This document shows, one piece after another, positions 43,103-51,956 of a stretch of DNA of 64,000 nucleotides; position 1 is the stretch's first letter; each line of letters begins with the position of its first letter. Source of the stretch: Duganella sp. Root1480D1 (GTDB lineage: Bacteria > Pseudomonadota > Gammaproteobacteria > Burkholderiales > Burkholderiaceae_D); NCBI RefSeq assembly GCF_001427305.1, contig NZ_LMFZ01000012.1, positions 62,001 to 126,000 of the forward strand, written 5' to 3'. The position numbers and the translations under genes were made by a program. The notes beneath the pieces are model-generated. The model worked only from the letters and a program-made list of their open reading frames with translations. It ran no database searches and was not told the origin of the DNA.

Positions 43103-44302
43103 TCACCCTGCCTCAGCTTTGATCTGGCTCAACATTGGTACGATTGGCGTCAACCGGCGCAGGTGGATTGCTATCGCGACGGCTCCTGCCAGGCAGCTTC
43201 CGAGCAGCATCACTACCCCTGCCCAGCCCGCCCTGCCCCACAATATCCCCGCAGCCCAACCGATCACGCTGGAACCGAGGTAATAGAAGAACAGGTACAG
43301 CGCGGATGCCAACGCCGCCCCGCGGGCGCGCCGGCCAACCCAGCTACTTGTCATCGAGTGCGATGCGAAAAAAGCGAAAGTGAACAGGGCTAACCCGCCA
43401 ATCACCAGCGGCAACCAGCTCGACAAGGTAAGGACGATGCCGGCCAACATCAAACCCAGCACAAGATAGAGGACGCCCTTGCGGCCATAACGGTCAGCCA
43501 GCTTGCCAGCCCAGACCGAACTGAAAATCCCCAGCAGGTACAGCAGCGAAATCCCGCCCACCACGCTCTGGCGCAACTCAAACGGCGCGGCCAGCAGGCG
43601 GTAGCTGATGTAGTTGTAGGCGCTGACCATGCAGCCCATCAACAGGAAGGCCAGGGTGAACAGCCATGGCAGCCCCTCGTCGCTCAGGTGCCGGCGCGCA
43701 TTTTCCGGCAGCGCACGCCAACCGCCGGCCGAAGGACGGAAGCGGCGCGACTGCGGCAGGCTGCGCCAGAACTCGGCCGCTGCCAGCACGCCAGCCACGC
43801 CCATCGCTACCAGCGCCACGCGCCAGGAGAAAAAGTCGCTCAGCACGGAAGTCACCATGCGGCCAACCATGCCGCCGAACGCGCTGCCGCTGATGTACAG
43901 CCCCATCGAAAGCCCCAGTGATTCGGGCTCGATTTCCTCGGCCAGGTAGGCCATTGCCACGGCGGGCATGCCGCCCAACGCTACGCCGAGCAGGACGCGT
44001 GCGGTCAATAACTGGCCGTAGCCTCCGGCGAGCGCGCACAGCAAGGTCATCGCAGCGGAGATGGCTAGCGCGCCTACCATCAAAGGCTTGCGGCCGAAGC
44101 GGTCGGAAATAGCGCTCGATGCCACCAGCGAAACCGCCATCGCGGCTGTCGCCAGCGACAATGACAGGCTGCTTTGCGCCGGCGTCAGCGCGAATTCGTG
44201 GGCGAGCAGCGGCATCAGTGGTTGCACGCAATACAACAGTGCGAAGCAGGAGAAGCCGCCAAAGAACATGGCGCGATTGGTGGGGTGGCTGAGGGCTTTC
44301 AT
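43103..44302 (-). CDS. MFS transporter (YnfM/MdfA-like, 12 helices)
   Basis: The ATG at 44302 gives 399 residues; the upstream extension crosses the divergent promoter. MFS motif A appears as SDRFGRKPLMVGAL after helix 2, and a second half-site as ADRYGRKGVLYLVL. RVLLGVALGGMPAVAMAYLAEEI is the helix 4 signature. Members of this subfamily export drugs or sugars. A divergently transcribed LysR regulator adjoins it, so local control is likely. Confidence 0.88.
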   Translation of the reverse strand: MKALSHPTNRAMFFGGFSCFALLYCVQPLMPLLAHEFALTPAQSSLSLSLATAAMAVSLVASSAISDRFGRKPLMVGALAISAAMTLLCALAGGYGQLLTARVLLGVALGGMPAVAMAYLAEEIEPESLGLSMGLYISGSAFGGMVGRMVTSVLSDFFSWRVALVAMGVAGVLAAAEFWRSLPQSRRFRPSAGGWRALPENARRHLSDEGLPWLFTLAFLLMGCMVSAYNYISYRLLAAPFELRQSVVGGISLLYLLGIFSSVWAGKLADRYGRKGVLYLVLGLMLAGIVLTLSSWLPLVIGGLALFTFAFFASHSMTSSWVGRRARGAALASALYLFFYYLGSSVIGWAAGILWGRAGWAGVVMLLGSCLAGAVAIAIHLRRLTPIVPMLSQIKAEAG

Positions 44303-44378
44303 CGTGAATTCATCATAGGATTGCCCTGTATTACAGTCCAATATATATTTCAGGCGTTATTAATCGCTTTTGAATATT

Positions 44379-45269
44379 ATGGAATTGCGTCACCTGCGCT
44401 ATTTCGTGGCCGTGGCCGAGGAACTGAGCTTCACTCGCGCGGCGGAACGGCTGCATATCGGCCAGCCTCCCCTGTCGCAGCAAATCCAGGCGCTGGAGGC
44501 CGAAGTGGGTGCGCGCCTGTTTGATCGCAGCAAGCGCTGGGTGCGATTGACCGAGGCCGGCAAACTATTCCTGGAGGATGCGCGCGCCATCCTGGCACAA
44601 TCCGAGCGCGCGGCGGAACGGGCGCGCCGGGCGCAGCGTGGGGAGGCGGGCGAACTGCGGGTAGGCTTCACTTTTTCCACGCCCTTTACGCCGCTGTTTG
44701 CGCGCACTATCCGCCGCTACCGCCAGCTTTATCCGGATGTGGCGCTCACCTTGCACGAGATGACGACGCTGCACCAGATCGATGCCCTTGAGGCGCGCAA
44801 GATAGATCTTGGTTTTGTGCGTCCGCCGGAGGTGGCTTTGCCTGAGCACCTGGCGCTGACTACCCTGCGTCGCGACGCGCTGTTGCTGGTGCTCTCCAGC
44901 GATTCGCCGCTGGCTCGCAAGCGCAAGATCAAGGTGGCTGACCTGGCTGAGCTTCCTTGGGTGATGTATCCGAAGGAGTCCGGCGTTGGCATCAACCACG
45001 CGATCTTGAGCATGTGCCGGGCGGCGGGCTTTGTGCCGCAGGTGGCGATGGAGGCGGGTGAGGCGGCGACCATTATCGGACTGGTTGCGGCGGGGATTGG
45101 GGTGTCGGTGTTGCCTTCGCCGTTCCAGTCGATGCATCTGGAGGGGGTGGTGTTTCGGCCGCTGGATGATACGGGGGCGGTCACTTCGCTGCAATTGGCG
45201 CAGCGGCGGGGGGATGGCGGGGCGTTGGTGGAGGCGTTTGTGCGGGTGGCACTTGAAGAAAACCGGTAA
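44379..45269 (+). CDS. LysR-family transcriptional regulator
   Basis: From the ATG at 44379 the product has 296 residues, starting MELRHLRYFVAVAEELSFTRAAERLHIGQPPLSQQIQALEAEVGARLFDRSKRWVRLTEAG-like, the LysR winged-helix signature. The effector domain (from about residue 90) is of the PBP2 type with LPWVMYPKESGVGINHAIL. It is divergent from the MFS gene (76 bases between starts). The gene's 3' part has unusually many G's (long GGGG runs), reflecting a shift to very GC-rich codons. Confidence 0.93.
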   Translation: MELRHLRYFVAVAEELSFTRAAERLHIGQPPLSQQIQALEAEVGARLFDRSKRWVRLTEAGKLFLEDARAILAQSERAAERARRAQRGEAGELRVGFTFSTPFTPLFARTIRRYRQLYPDVALTLHEMTTLHQIDALEARKIDLGFVRPPEVALPEHLALTTLRRDALLLVLSSDSPLARKRKIKVADLAELPWVMYPKESGVGINHAILSMCRAAGFVPQVAMEAGEAATIIGLVAAGIGVSVLPSPFQSMHLEGVVFRPLDDTGAVTSLQLAQRRGDGGALVEAFVRVALEENR

Positions 45270-45272
45270 ACC

Positions 45273-45299
45273 GGTGTCCGACCCATAGGGTCAGACACC
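45273..45299. repeat. Hairpin of the 'gtctgaccc' intergenic family
   Basis: GGTGTCCGACCC/GGGTCAGACACC form a near-perfect stem around ATA. The left flank AAAACCGGTAAACC (45260-45272) and the right end CCGGTTTTA at about 45351-45359 delimit a roughly 100-base element. The interior includes TCTGCTCGGC, also seen after the hairpin at 47941. It separates lysR from the convergent four-gene operon. Confidence 0.75.
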
Positions 45300-45356
45300 G
45301 TCTGCTCGGCTGCCACTGGTGCACTCTAAAGTGTTGGCCGCGAGACCGTGCCGGTT

Positions 45357-46229
45357 TTAGTCGTAATCCGCGTCCAGCTCGGAGCCGGCGTAATTTTCCA
45401 GCTCCGTCCACAGCGTCTTCATTGCGAAGCGCCCTGGCAGCTTTTGCAGCACGGTACAGGTGCGGCGGTACAGGTCGATGCGGTGCAGCAGCACGGGACG
45501 ATGCTGCTCCGGCACTGCGGCGACCAGCGCCTCCCAACCCGCCTCGTAATCCGGCTTGGCCTTGCGCACAGCCTTCACGAAACGTTCGAACTCCTTCTGG
45601 CCGGTGCGGGCGACGATGCGGCCGCCGCCTTCCACCGCGAAGATGATCGCCAGCGCGATCACGCCTTCCGCGTTCAGGTCGGGATCTTTCACCGCGCCTT
45701 CCACGTTATGGCGGCGCAGCCAGTTCGCCAAACGCACCACGGCTTGCACTTCCTGCCTTTGCTTCAACTGGGTCTGGTACTTGGAGGGACCATCCCAGTT
45801 GGCGCCCGGCTCAGTAAAGCAGATATCGAAGAACAGGTCGCGCAGGCGGCGCTGTGCGTACATCGGGTCGCTGTCGTACTCACCGATCAGCGTATCTTCC
45901 GGCATCGCGGCGAGGTCCTTCAACTGGAGGAAGCCGGCCTGGAAGGCCAGTTCCGCGCCCTGCTCCACCAGGAAGTCCAGCGCCAGCTCGTCGGAATCGA
46001 CGGTCAGCACCTGCTCCAGGCCAAGCGACACGCCGCCGACGGTCAGGTTGACCGCCTTCTGGATGCCTTCCGCTGTGCGGTTATTGGTGAACTTGTCCGC
46101 GACCATGGCCGTGATGCCGCTCAATTCTTCGGCCAGGATGACGGCCGCATCTTCGCGGTCGTCGCCAGGCAGCAGTTTGATGGCGCGGGTCAGTCGCGGC
46201 AGGCTTTCTTTGACGAGTGCGGGCAGCAT
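45357..46229 (-). CDS. Protein of unknown function, fourth gene of a J-domain operon
   Basis: A 290-residue soluble protein starting MLPALVKESLPRLTRAIKLLPGDDREDAAVILAEELSGITAMVADKF. It is mostly helical with an acidic end (ELENYAGSELDADYD). DLFFDICFTEPGANWDGPSKYQ stands out as a conserved-looking turn. No signal peptide, membrane helix or recognised motif. The start shares one base with the stop of the preceding gene, so it is translationally coupled. I cannot assign a function; the J-domain gene at the head of the operon hints at a chaperone-linked role. Confidence 0.75.
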   Translation of the reverse strand: MLPALVKESLPRLTRAIKLLPGDDREDAAVILAEELSGITAMVADKFTNNRTAEGIQKAVNLTVGGVSLGLEQVLTVDSDELALDFLVEQGAELAFQAGFLQLKDLAAMPEDTLIGEYDSDPMYAQRRLRDLFFDICFTEPGANWDGPSKYQTQLKQRQEVQAVVRLANWLRRHNVEGAVKDPDLNAEGVIALAIIFAVEGGGRIVARTGQKEFERFVKAVRKAKPDYEAGWEALVAAVPEQHRPVLLHRIDLYRRTCTVLQKLPGRFAMKTLWTELENYAGSELDADYD

Positions 46230-47005
46230 CAGCCGAAGATCCCCGTGCCGATCGAGCGGCGTGCGCGTTCGCGGCCGGTGCCACTGCGGGTGGTCGGCAC
46301 TTGCTTGCGCAGGCGGTACAGCAGCTCTTTGGTGGAGCGCTGCAGGTGCTCCGGCTCTTCGTCCGGATCGTCGCTGAATTCCGCGTCGGCCAGGTCGGCG
46401 CTGTGGCGGAATTCCGGGAACAGTTCGAACAAGGCGCGGTCCCAGCCATCTTCATTGGCTTGTGCCAGCGCGACGGCCACCGGCACGATGTCGTTGTCGG
46501 ACGCGGTCTGGCCGGTCAGGTAGGCCCCTTTGGAAATCACCTCGCCCGCCACTTCCAGCACTTCTTTCGGCGCCAGCGAGAACAGGATCGCGAACGCGGT
46601 GCAGCCCCAATCGGTGGCCGAAGCTTCCTTCAGCAGTTCGGCGCGGCGCTCTTCGTCTTCGGTGCCGAAGACAACGCCGTGAATATGGGCGAACAGCGAT
46701 TCGGCGATGCGCTCAGGATCGTCTTCGATCATATCGTCCGGCCAGGTCGCGGCCAGGTAGGCCAGGCTTTCGGCCCATTGCTTCGGCGGCACCAGCAGGG
46801 TCGCCAGCGACATCTTGCCGCCGTCGAAACCGGACATGTGCAGCGCCGTCACGTGCGGCGGCAGTTCCTGCAGCACTTCGACCACGGCCAGGTCGCCGTG
46901 GGTATCCGCTGCTTCGGCAAAGGCGCGCTCGGCGTGCTCCAGGGAGCCCGCCAGAACGAGTTCGGTGACCTGCTTGCGAATGGCTGGCAGATTCTTGTCG
47001 GTCAT
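46229..47005 (-). CDS. Protein of unknown function, third gene of a J-domain operon
   Basis: The ATG at 47005, with AGGAGG upstream, gives 258 residues; the TTG at 47011 is a weaker alternative. It is mostly helical and acidic in the middle (DDPERIAESLFAH, FGTEDEERRAELL), and its last 30 residues are basic (RLRKQVPTTRSGTGRERARRS). No family recognised and no export signal. It overlaps the next gene by one base and lies 2 bases from the previous stop, so the operon is tightly packed. Confidence 0.75.
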   Translation of the reverse strand: MTDKNLPAIRKQVTELVLAGSLEHAERAFAEAADTHGDLAVVEVLQELPPHVTALHMSGFDGGKMSLATLLVPPKQWAESLAYLAATWPDDMIEDDPERIAESLFAHIHGVVFGTEDEERRAELLKEASATDWGCTAFAILFSLAPKEVLEVAGEVISKGAYLTGQTASDNDIVPVAVALAQANEDGWDRALFELFPEFRHSADLADAEFSDDPDEEPEHLQRSTKELLYRLRKQVPTTRSGTGRERARRSIGTGIFG

Positions 47006-47007
47006 GC

Positions 47008-47508
47008 TCAATCCTCCTGCTGGTCAAAGATGCCGGTGAAGTCGTCGGTTGCGACATCATCCGCGTAATCGTCTTCATCATCGCCTTCGTCGCCTTCAGC
47101 CAGGCGGTCGAGCGAAGTGTCCTCGTCGTCCCACATGCGCGGATGTTTGTGCAGCAGCGCGGTGATGATGGCCTGGCGCGCCAGGTCCGGGTGGTTCTCT
47201 TCCAATGCTTCCAGCAAGCCTTCCGCCTTCGGGCAGGTGGCGGCGCCGAACACGCGCGCCGGGTCGCCGTACTCGAAGTCCTCCGCGTCGGCAAATGCGG
47301 CCTTCGGGTCGTGGAACTCGATCACGTCCACCAGGGCGAACGCCATCATGTTCAAGTCATCGATGCCGCCGCCGTTCAGGTATTCGGTGCGCAGGGCTTC
47401 GACCATCTTCTTGTAGTTCTTGTGGTCAGGCGGATCGCCGAGGATGCCCTCGATCTGCCCTTCCAGTTCGCGCGCCTGGTAGGCGAACTCTGGGTGTACT
47501 TTTCTCAT
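47008..47508 (-). CDS. Acidic-tailed protein of unknown function, second gene of a J-domain operon
   Basis: From the ATG at 47508 the product has 166 residues, MRKVHPEFAYQARELEGQIEGILGDPPDHKNYKKMV and onward. The last roughly 40 residues are strongly acidic (LAEGDEGDDEDDYADDVATDD). It lies 20 bases after the J-domain gene stop. The order J-domain protein, small acidic protein, two helical proteins is not one I recognise. No active-site motif is visible. A chaperone client-adaptor role would fit the context but is inference. Confidence 0.72.
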   Translation of the reverse strand: MRKVHPEFAYQARELEGQIEGILGDPPDHKNYKKMVEALRTEYLNGGGIDDLNMMAFALVDVIEFHDPKAAFADAEDFEYGDPARVFGAATCPKAEGLLEALEENHPDLARQAIITALLHKHPRMWDDEDTSLDRLAEGDEGDDEDDYADDVATDDFTGIFDQQED

Positions 47509-47528
47509 TGCTGCTACTTTCTGTTGGT

Positions 47529-47822
47529 TCAGGCGGCGGGGATCGTCACGCCGTTGACGCTGAAAACGGATCGCCACTGTTGGTAGGCTTCCGCTTCCGG
47601 GTCGATGATGATGCGGTGGTGCACACTCTGGTTGTATTCTTCCCGTTTTTCGGGGTCGGACAACACTTCGTAAGCTTTGACGATGGCCTTGAAGCGGGCG
47701 TCGGCGCCCGGTTCCTGGTTGCGGTCCGGGTGGAAACGCATGGCCAGGGAACGATAGACCTTCTTGATTTCCTCGTCAGAGGCATTGGGCGCGACACCGA
47801 GCACATTATATAAATTTTCCAT
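47529..47822 (-). CDS. Short J-domain (DnaJ-like) protein
   Basis: The 97-residue product is a J-domain (residues 1-65: [64 protein letters not shown]) with the HPD motif intact at about residues 31-33, so it can stimulate an Hsp70 ATPase. It lacks the Gly/Phe region, zinc fingers and C-terminal domains of DnaJ, so it must be a dedicated co-chaperone. A short tail follows ([12 protein letters not shown]). It leads the operon; a GATAAT-like -10 at about 47862-47867 (minus strand) could be its promoter. Confidence 0.9.
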   Translation of the reverse strand: MENLYNVLGVAPNASDEEIKKVYRSLAMRFHPDRNQEPGADARFKAIVKAYEVLSDPEKREEYNQSVHHRIIIDPEAEAYQQWRSVFSVNGVTIPAA

Positions 47823-47901
47823 ATTGCAACTCCGGGCCGGTTTTTAAACGCGTAAGGACGAATTATCCTATAAAATGCCCTGTTTACGCTGAATATCACC
47901 C

Positions 47902-48074
47902 TAAAACCGGTAAACCGGGGTCAGACCCATGGGTCTGACCCCGTCTGCTCCACCGCCAGGGTTATGGTTTAAGTCCTTTGACTTTCGACGAAGATCAACG
48001 ACGCACAACCCTCACCCAAGGCTTTGGCACATGGGGGGCGGACCCTTGGGTCTGACCCCGGTTTACCGGTTTTA
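47902..48074. mobile_element. MITE-like element with 27-bp perfect terminal inverted repeats
   Basis: Positions 47902-47928 and 48048-48074 are perfect 27-bp inverted repeats (left end opens TAAAACCGGTAAACCGGGG and continues TCAGACCC). A CATGGGTCTGACCCC partner of the left hairpin follows it. The 120-base interior holds no gene. No target-site duplication is obvious. It has the size and ends of a non-autonomous mobile element, and shorter relatives are at 36496-36545, 45260-45359 and 62245-62260. No transposase is present in the window. Confidence 0.65.
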
Positions 48075-48087
48075 AACCAAAACATAC

Positions 48088-49848
48088 ATGAGCAACGACA
48101 AAAAAACTGCTGCCCCGGCCCCTGCGCCGAATTTCCTGCGCAATATCGTTGAAGCTGACCTGGCCTCCGGTGCGCACACCCGCGAAGGCCTGCCGCCGGT
48201 CATTACCCGCTTCCCGCCGGAGCCGAACGGCTACTTGCACGTCGGCCACGCCAAATCCATCTATACCAACTTCGGCCTGGCGCGCGATTTCGGCGGCCGC
48301 TGCCACCTGCGCTTCGACGACACCAACCCCGAAAAAGAAGAACAGGAATACGTCGACTCCATCATCGACAGCGTGCGCTGGCTCGGCTTCGACTGGAACT
48401 ACAAGGGCCCGGTAGGCGCCGGCGATCACCTGTATTACGCCTCCGACTACTTCGACAAGCTGTACGAGATGGCCGAATACCTGATCAAGGTCGGCAAAGC
48501 TTACGTCGACAGCCAGAGCGCCGACGAAATGAAAAACACCCGCGGCGGATTCGGCGTCGCTGGCACCAATTCGCCATTCCGCAACCGCTCGATCGAAGAG
48601 AACCTGCAACTGTTCCGCGACATGAAAGCGGGCAAGTACAAAGACGGTGAGCACGTACTGCGCGCCAAGATCAGCGAAGACGCCATGTCCTCGCCGAACA
48701 TCAATATGCGCGACCCGGCCATTTACCGCATCCGCCACGCCCACCACCACCGCACGGGCGACGACTGGTGCATCTACCCGATGTACGACTACACGCACCC
48801 GATCTCGGACGCGCTGGAGAACATCACCCACTCGATCTGCACCCTGGAATTCCAGGACCACCGCCCGTTCTACGACTGGCTGCTGGAGACCCTGTCGGAA
48901 GGCGGCTTCTTCACCAAGCCAGTGCCGCACCAATACGAATTCGCGCGCCTGAACCTGACCTACATCGTCACCTCCAAACGCAAGCTGCGCGAAATGGTTC
49001 ATAGTGGCATCGTCGACGGCTGGGACGACCCGCGCCTGCCAACCATCGCAGGCATGCGCCGCCGCGGCTTCACTCCTGAAGGCATCCAGTTGATGTGCGA
49101 ACGCACCGGCGTGACCAAGTCCGACGGCTGGATCGATTTCGGCGTGCTGGAAGGGGCTGTGCGTGAAGACCTGGATCCGAAAGCGCCGCGCGCCATCGCC
49201 GTACTGCGCCCGTTGAAGCTGATCGTCGAGAACTTCCCGCAAGGCCAGTCGGTCGAGTGCACCTCGCCAGTCCACCCCCACCACCCTGAACTGGGCCACC
49301 GTACCTTCCCGTTTACCCGCGAACTATGGATCGAAGAAGAAGACTTCATGGAAGTGCCGACCAAGGGCTACTTCCGCTTCACCCCACCGGTCGGCGACCA
49401 GCCAGGCGCCCGCGTGCGCCTGAAGTACGGCTTCGTGGCTGAATGCACCGGTTACGACAAGGATGAAAACGGCAAGGTCACCGCTGTGCGCGTGAAGTAC
49501 TTCGAAGATTCCAAATCCGGCACCCCGGGCGCCGACACCTACAAAGTGAAAGGCAATATCACCTGGGTCAGCGCCGAAGCGGCTTTGGAAGCGGAAGTGC
49601 GCCTGTACGACCGCCTGTTCACCGAAGAAAAACCGGATGCTGGCGGCAAGGAATTCAAGGATTTCCTGAACCCTAAGGCGCTGGAAGTCGTCAAAGCCTA
49701 CCTGGAACCAGGCCTGAAGGATGCCGTTGCCGAGCAGCGCTTCCAGTTCGAACGGCACGGTTACTTCGTGGCCGACCGGGTGCTGTCGCAACCTGGCAAG
49801 CCGGTCTTCAACCGCATCGTCACGCTGAAAGATAGCTGGGCAAAATAA
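48088..49848 (+). CDS. glnS: Glutaminyl-tRNA synthetase
   Basis: The 586-residue class I synthetase charges tRNA-Gln. The HIGH-type motif is FPPEPNGYLHVGHAKSIYTNFGLAR, preceded by VITRFPPEPNG; the KMSKS-type motif is VTSKRKLREMV. LRFDDTNPEKEEQEYVDSI is the GlnRS/GluRS signature. The C-terminal anticodon-binding barrel runs to residue 586 (ending FNRIVTLKDSWAK). The presence of GlnRS indicates direct glutaminylation. The MITE-like element ends just before the start. Confidence 0.97.
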   Translation: MSNDKKTAAPAPAPNFLRNIVEADLASGAHTREGLPPVITRFPPEPNGYLHVGHAKSIYTNFGLARDFGGRCHLRFDDTNPEKEEQEYVDSIIDSVRWLGFDWNYKGPVGAGDHLYYASDYFDKLYEMAEYLIKVGKAYVDSQSADEMKNTRGGFGVAGTNSPFRNRSIEENLQLFRDMKAGKYKDGEHVLRAKISEDAMSSPNINMRDPAIYRIRHAHHHRTGDDWCIYPMYDYTHPISDALENITHSICTLEFQDHRPFYDWLLETLSEGGFFTKPVPHQYEFARLNLTYIVTSKRKLREMVHSGIVDGWDDPRLPTIAGMRRRGFTPEGIQLMCERTGVTKSDGWIDFGVLEGAVREDLDPKAPRAIAVLRPLKLIVENFPQGQSVECTSPVHPHHPELGHRTFPFTRELWIEEEDFMEVPTKGYFRFTPPVGDQPGARVRLKYGFVAECTGYDKDENGKVTAVRVKYFEDSKSGTPGADTYKVKGNITWVSAEAALEAEVRLYDRLFTEEKPDAGGKEFKDFLNPKALEVVKAYLEPGLKDAVAEQRFQFERHGYFVADRVLSQPGKPVFNRIVTLKDSWAK

Positions 49849-49865
49849 CTGACCCGAACTGTGAC

Positions 49866-49892
49866 AAAAAAGCCGCCTTCGGGCGGTTTTTT
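49866..49892 (+). terminator. Terminator of glnS
   Basis: CCGCC/GGCGG stem with a TTCG loop, A's before and TTTTTT after. It follows the glnS stop by about 18 bases and precedes the FNR-type site of the next gene by 10 bases. Confidence 0.9.
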
Positions 49893-49901
49893 ATTGTTAG
49901 T

Positions 49902-49915
49902 TTGATTTCAATCAA
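49902..49915. promoter_or_regulatory. FNR-type binding site upstream of the histidine kinase
   Basis: TTGATTTCAATCAA is a perfect match to the FNR/CRP-family consensus TTGATNNNNATCAA. Its centre (about 49908.5) is about 42 bases before a possible start point near 49951, with a TTGAAT -10-like sequence at 49939-49944, the class II activation layout. The kinase ATG follows at 49969. Confidence 0.7.
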
Positions 49916-49968
49916 AGTGGCGTTTTTGCAACTTGACCTTGAATAGAGGAAATTCTTATAGTCGCGCA

Positions 49969-51753
49969 ATGACCCGCTTACAACTCAGCCTGTTTGCCCC
50001 CGCCAAACCCTTGTGGTGGCTGGGAATTGCGCTGTCGTTGGGTGTTGGTCTCGGCCTGTACGTGGTTGCCACCCGCTCCGTCGAAAGTGAAGCGCAAGCC
50101 CGCTTCCAGAACCAGGCCCGCAATACGCAATTCAATATCAACGCCAGCATCAAGGCCTACACCGACGTCTTGCGCGCCGCTGCCAGCTACTTCCAGGCTG
50201 GCGGCGAGGTCAACCGCGAAACCTTTCACCGCTATGTGCAGGGACTGGACCTCGAACACAATTACCCCGCCATCGACAATATCAATTTCGCCGAGTACTA
50301 CACCGACGCCCAGCGCCCGGCAGCGGAAGCCCGCCAGCGCCAGCTTACCGACAATCTTTACCCTGCCTACCGCATCCATCCCGAAGGAAAGCGCCGCGAA
50401 TATGCGGTACTGACCCTGATCGAGCCCCTCGAAGGCTTCGCCGACCGATATGGCCTGGACATCGCAGCCCGCCCTGGCGTGGCGGACGCCCTGTTCTCGG
50501 CCCGCGACCAGGGCGCCATGAGCAGCTCCGGCCAGCCTATCCCGCTGCGCAGCGCACCAAGCCATGTCGGCATGGCAGTGCGCATCCCGATCTATCGCAA
50601 CGGCATGCCGATAACCTCGGTCGCGGAACGGCGCCAGGCCTGCGTTGGTTCAGTAGGGCTGGGCTTCAGCGTGCCGCGACTGGTCGAAGCGGCATTGGGC
50701 GAAATGCCGGTGCGCACCGTGCGCGTATCCCTGCGCGACAGCAGCAGCATCGGCCGGCCGCCTGCCCTGCTGTTCGACAGCCAGCCCAATACGCCTGCTG
50801 CGGACAGCGACCATTTCATCACCGAGTTGCCGGTGCAGTTCCATGGCCGCACCTGGCATGCCCAGTTCAGCGTGCCGAAGCGCGCACTGTATTCAAACTT
50901 CGACCAGTTCCTGCCCACGCTGGCGGGCAGCATGGGCTTCGGCGCCAGCGTGCTGATATATGCGCTGTTCGTCACGCTGGCCTCGTCGCGCCGTCGCGCC
51001 GTCAAGATGGCGCGCGCCATGACGCGCGAACTGCGCGACAGCCAGGCGCGCCTGCAACTGTCGCACCACCGCTTACGCCGTCTCGCCGCGCACGCGGACC
51101 ACATCAAGGAGGAAGAGCGCAAGCGCATTGCGCGCGAGATCCACGATGACCTGGGCCAGAACCTGCTGGCCCTGCGCATTGAAGCCGACATCCTGTCCAC
51201 GCGCACGGAAAAAACCCATCCGCGATTGCATGCGCGGGCGCGGGCCACGCTGCACCAGATCGACAACACCATCCGCAGCGTGCGACAGATCATCAATGAC
51301 TTGCGGCCAAATGTGCTGGACCTTGGCCTGTCCGCGGCCGTGGAATGGCAGATCGCACAATTCCGCCTGCGCTCCGGCATCAAATGCGAGTTCATTGAAG
51401 ATGCCGTGGCCGACCATGGCGTCGATGACCATTGCGCGACCGCCTTCTTCCGCGTACTGCAGGAATCGCTCAGCAATATCCACCAGCACGCGGCGGCCAC
51501 CGTGGTGCGGGTCGAGCTGCACCAGTCGCATGGCATGCTGCGCATGACCATTACCGACAACGGTATCGGCATCAATACCGCCAGCCGCCACAAGGCCGGT
51601 TCTTTCGGCCTGGTCGGTATCGAGGAGCGCATCAGCCTGCTTGGCGGGAACTGCTCGATCAACAGCCTTCCGCATGGCGGCACCACAGTCAGCATTGCGG
51701 TGCCGGTTGGTTATCGCGTGGCCCCCACCGACGATATGCGCCTCAGCGCTTAG
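49969..51753 (+). CDS. Orphan sensor histidine kinase with CHASE-type periplasmic domain (NarX/HisKA_3 class)
   Basis: From the ATG at 49969 (a start 36 bases upstream is possible) the product has 594 residues. An N-terminal membrane helix (about 16-36) is followed by a CHASE domain (residues about 50-290: YTDVLRAAASYFQAGGEVNRETFHRYVQGLDLEHNYPAIDNINFAEYY), a second helix near 315-335, then a HisKA_3 box IAREIHDDLGQNLLALRIEAD with His392. The HATPase is present (FRVLQESLSNIHQHAAATVVRVEL, ITDNGIGI, GLVGIEERISLLGG). This is the NarX/UhpB class that pairs with NarL-type regulators. No response regulator is adjacent. CHASE domains sense small extracellular ligands such as cytokinin-like or peptide signals. 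Confidence 0.9.
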   Translation: MTRLQLSLFAPAKPLWWLGIALSLGVGLGLYVVATRSVESEAQARFQNQARNTQFNINASIKAYTDVLRAAASYFQAGGEVNRETFHRYVQGLDLEHNYPAIDNINFAEYYTDAQRPAAEARQRQLTDNLYPAYRIHPEGKRREYAVLTLIEPLEGFADRYGLDIAARPGVADALFSARDQGAMSSSGQPIPLRSAPSHVGMAVRIPIYRNGMPITSVAERRQACVGSVGLGFSVPRLVEAALGEMPVRTVRVSLRDSSSIGRPPALLFDSQPNTPAADSDHFITELPVQFHGRTWHAQFSVPKRALYSNFDQFLPTLAGSMGFGASVLIYALFVTLASSRRRAVKMARAMTRELRDSQARLQLSHHRLRRLAAHADHIKEEERKRIAREIHDDLGQNLLALRIEADILSTRTEKTHPRLHARARATLHQIDNTIRSVRQIINDLRPNVLDLGLSAAVEWQIAQFRLRSGIKCEFIEDAVADHGVDDHCATAFFRVLQESLSNIHQHAAATVVRVELHQSHGMLRMTITDNGIGINTASRHKAGSFGLVGIEERISLLGGNCSINSLPHGGTTVSIAVPVGYRVAPTDDMRLSA

Positions 51754-51790
51754 GCATTTTTACCACTCGGTAGGACATTACCTGCCGTCG

Positions 51791-51804
51791 TTGATCCAGA
51801 TCAA
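51791..51804. promoter_or_regulatory. FNR-type binding site (distal) upstream of the AYSGRV-repeat gene
   Basis: TTGATCCAGATCAA, a perfect TTGATNNNNATCAA palindrome, about 160 bases upstream of the predicted start point near 51955 and about 290 bases before the ATG. Confidence 0.7.
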
Positions 51805-51956
51805 ACTCCCTTTCCGCAGCTCAGCAAAAATGCATTTGTAACATTTGTCGGCGCGACAAGCTATTGATTTGAAAGGATGTTCGACTGTGTTGTTTATGCC
51901 GCGCACATTCAAATTGTTACTTGCATTAGTGGGGGCGAAGTCTATACTTGAGCTAG

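Noticed and set aside
47902-48074. Insertion sequence with transposase
   Set aside because: The interior is only about 120 bases and has no coding capacity, so only a non-autonomous element can be claimed.
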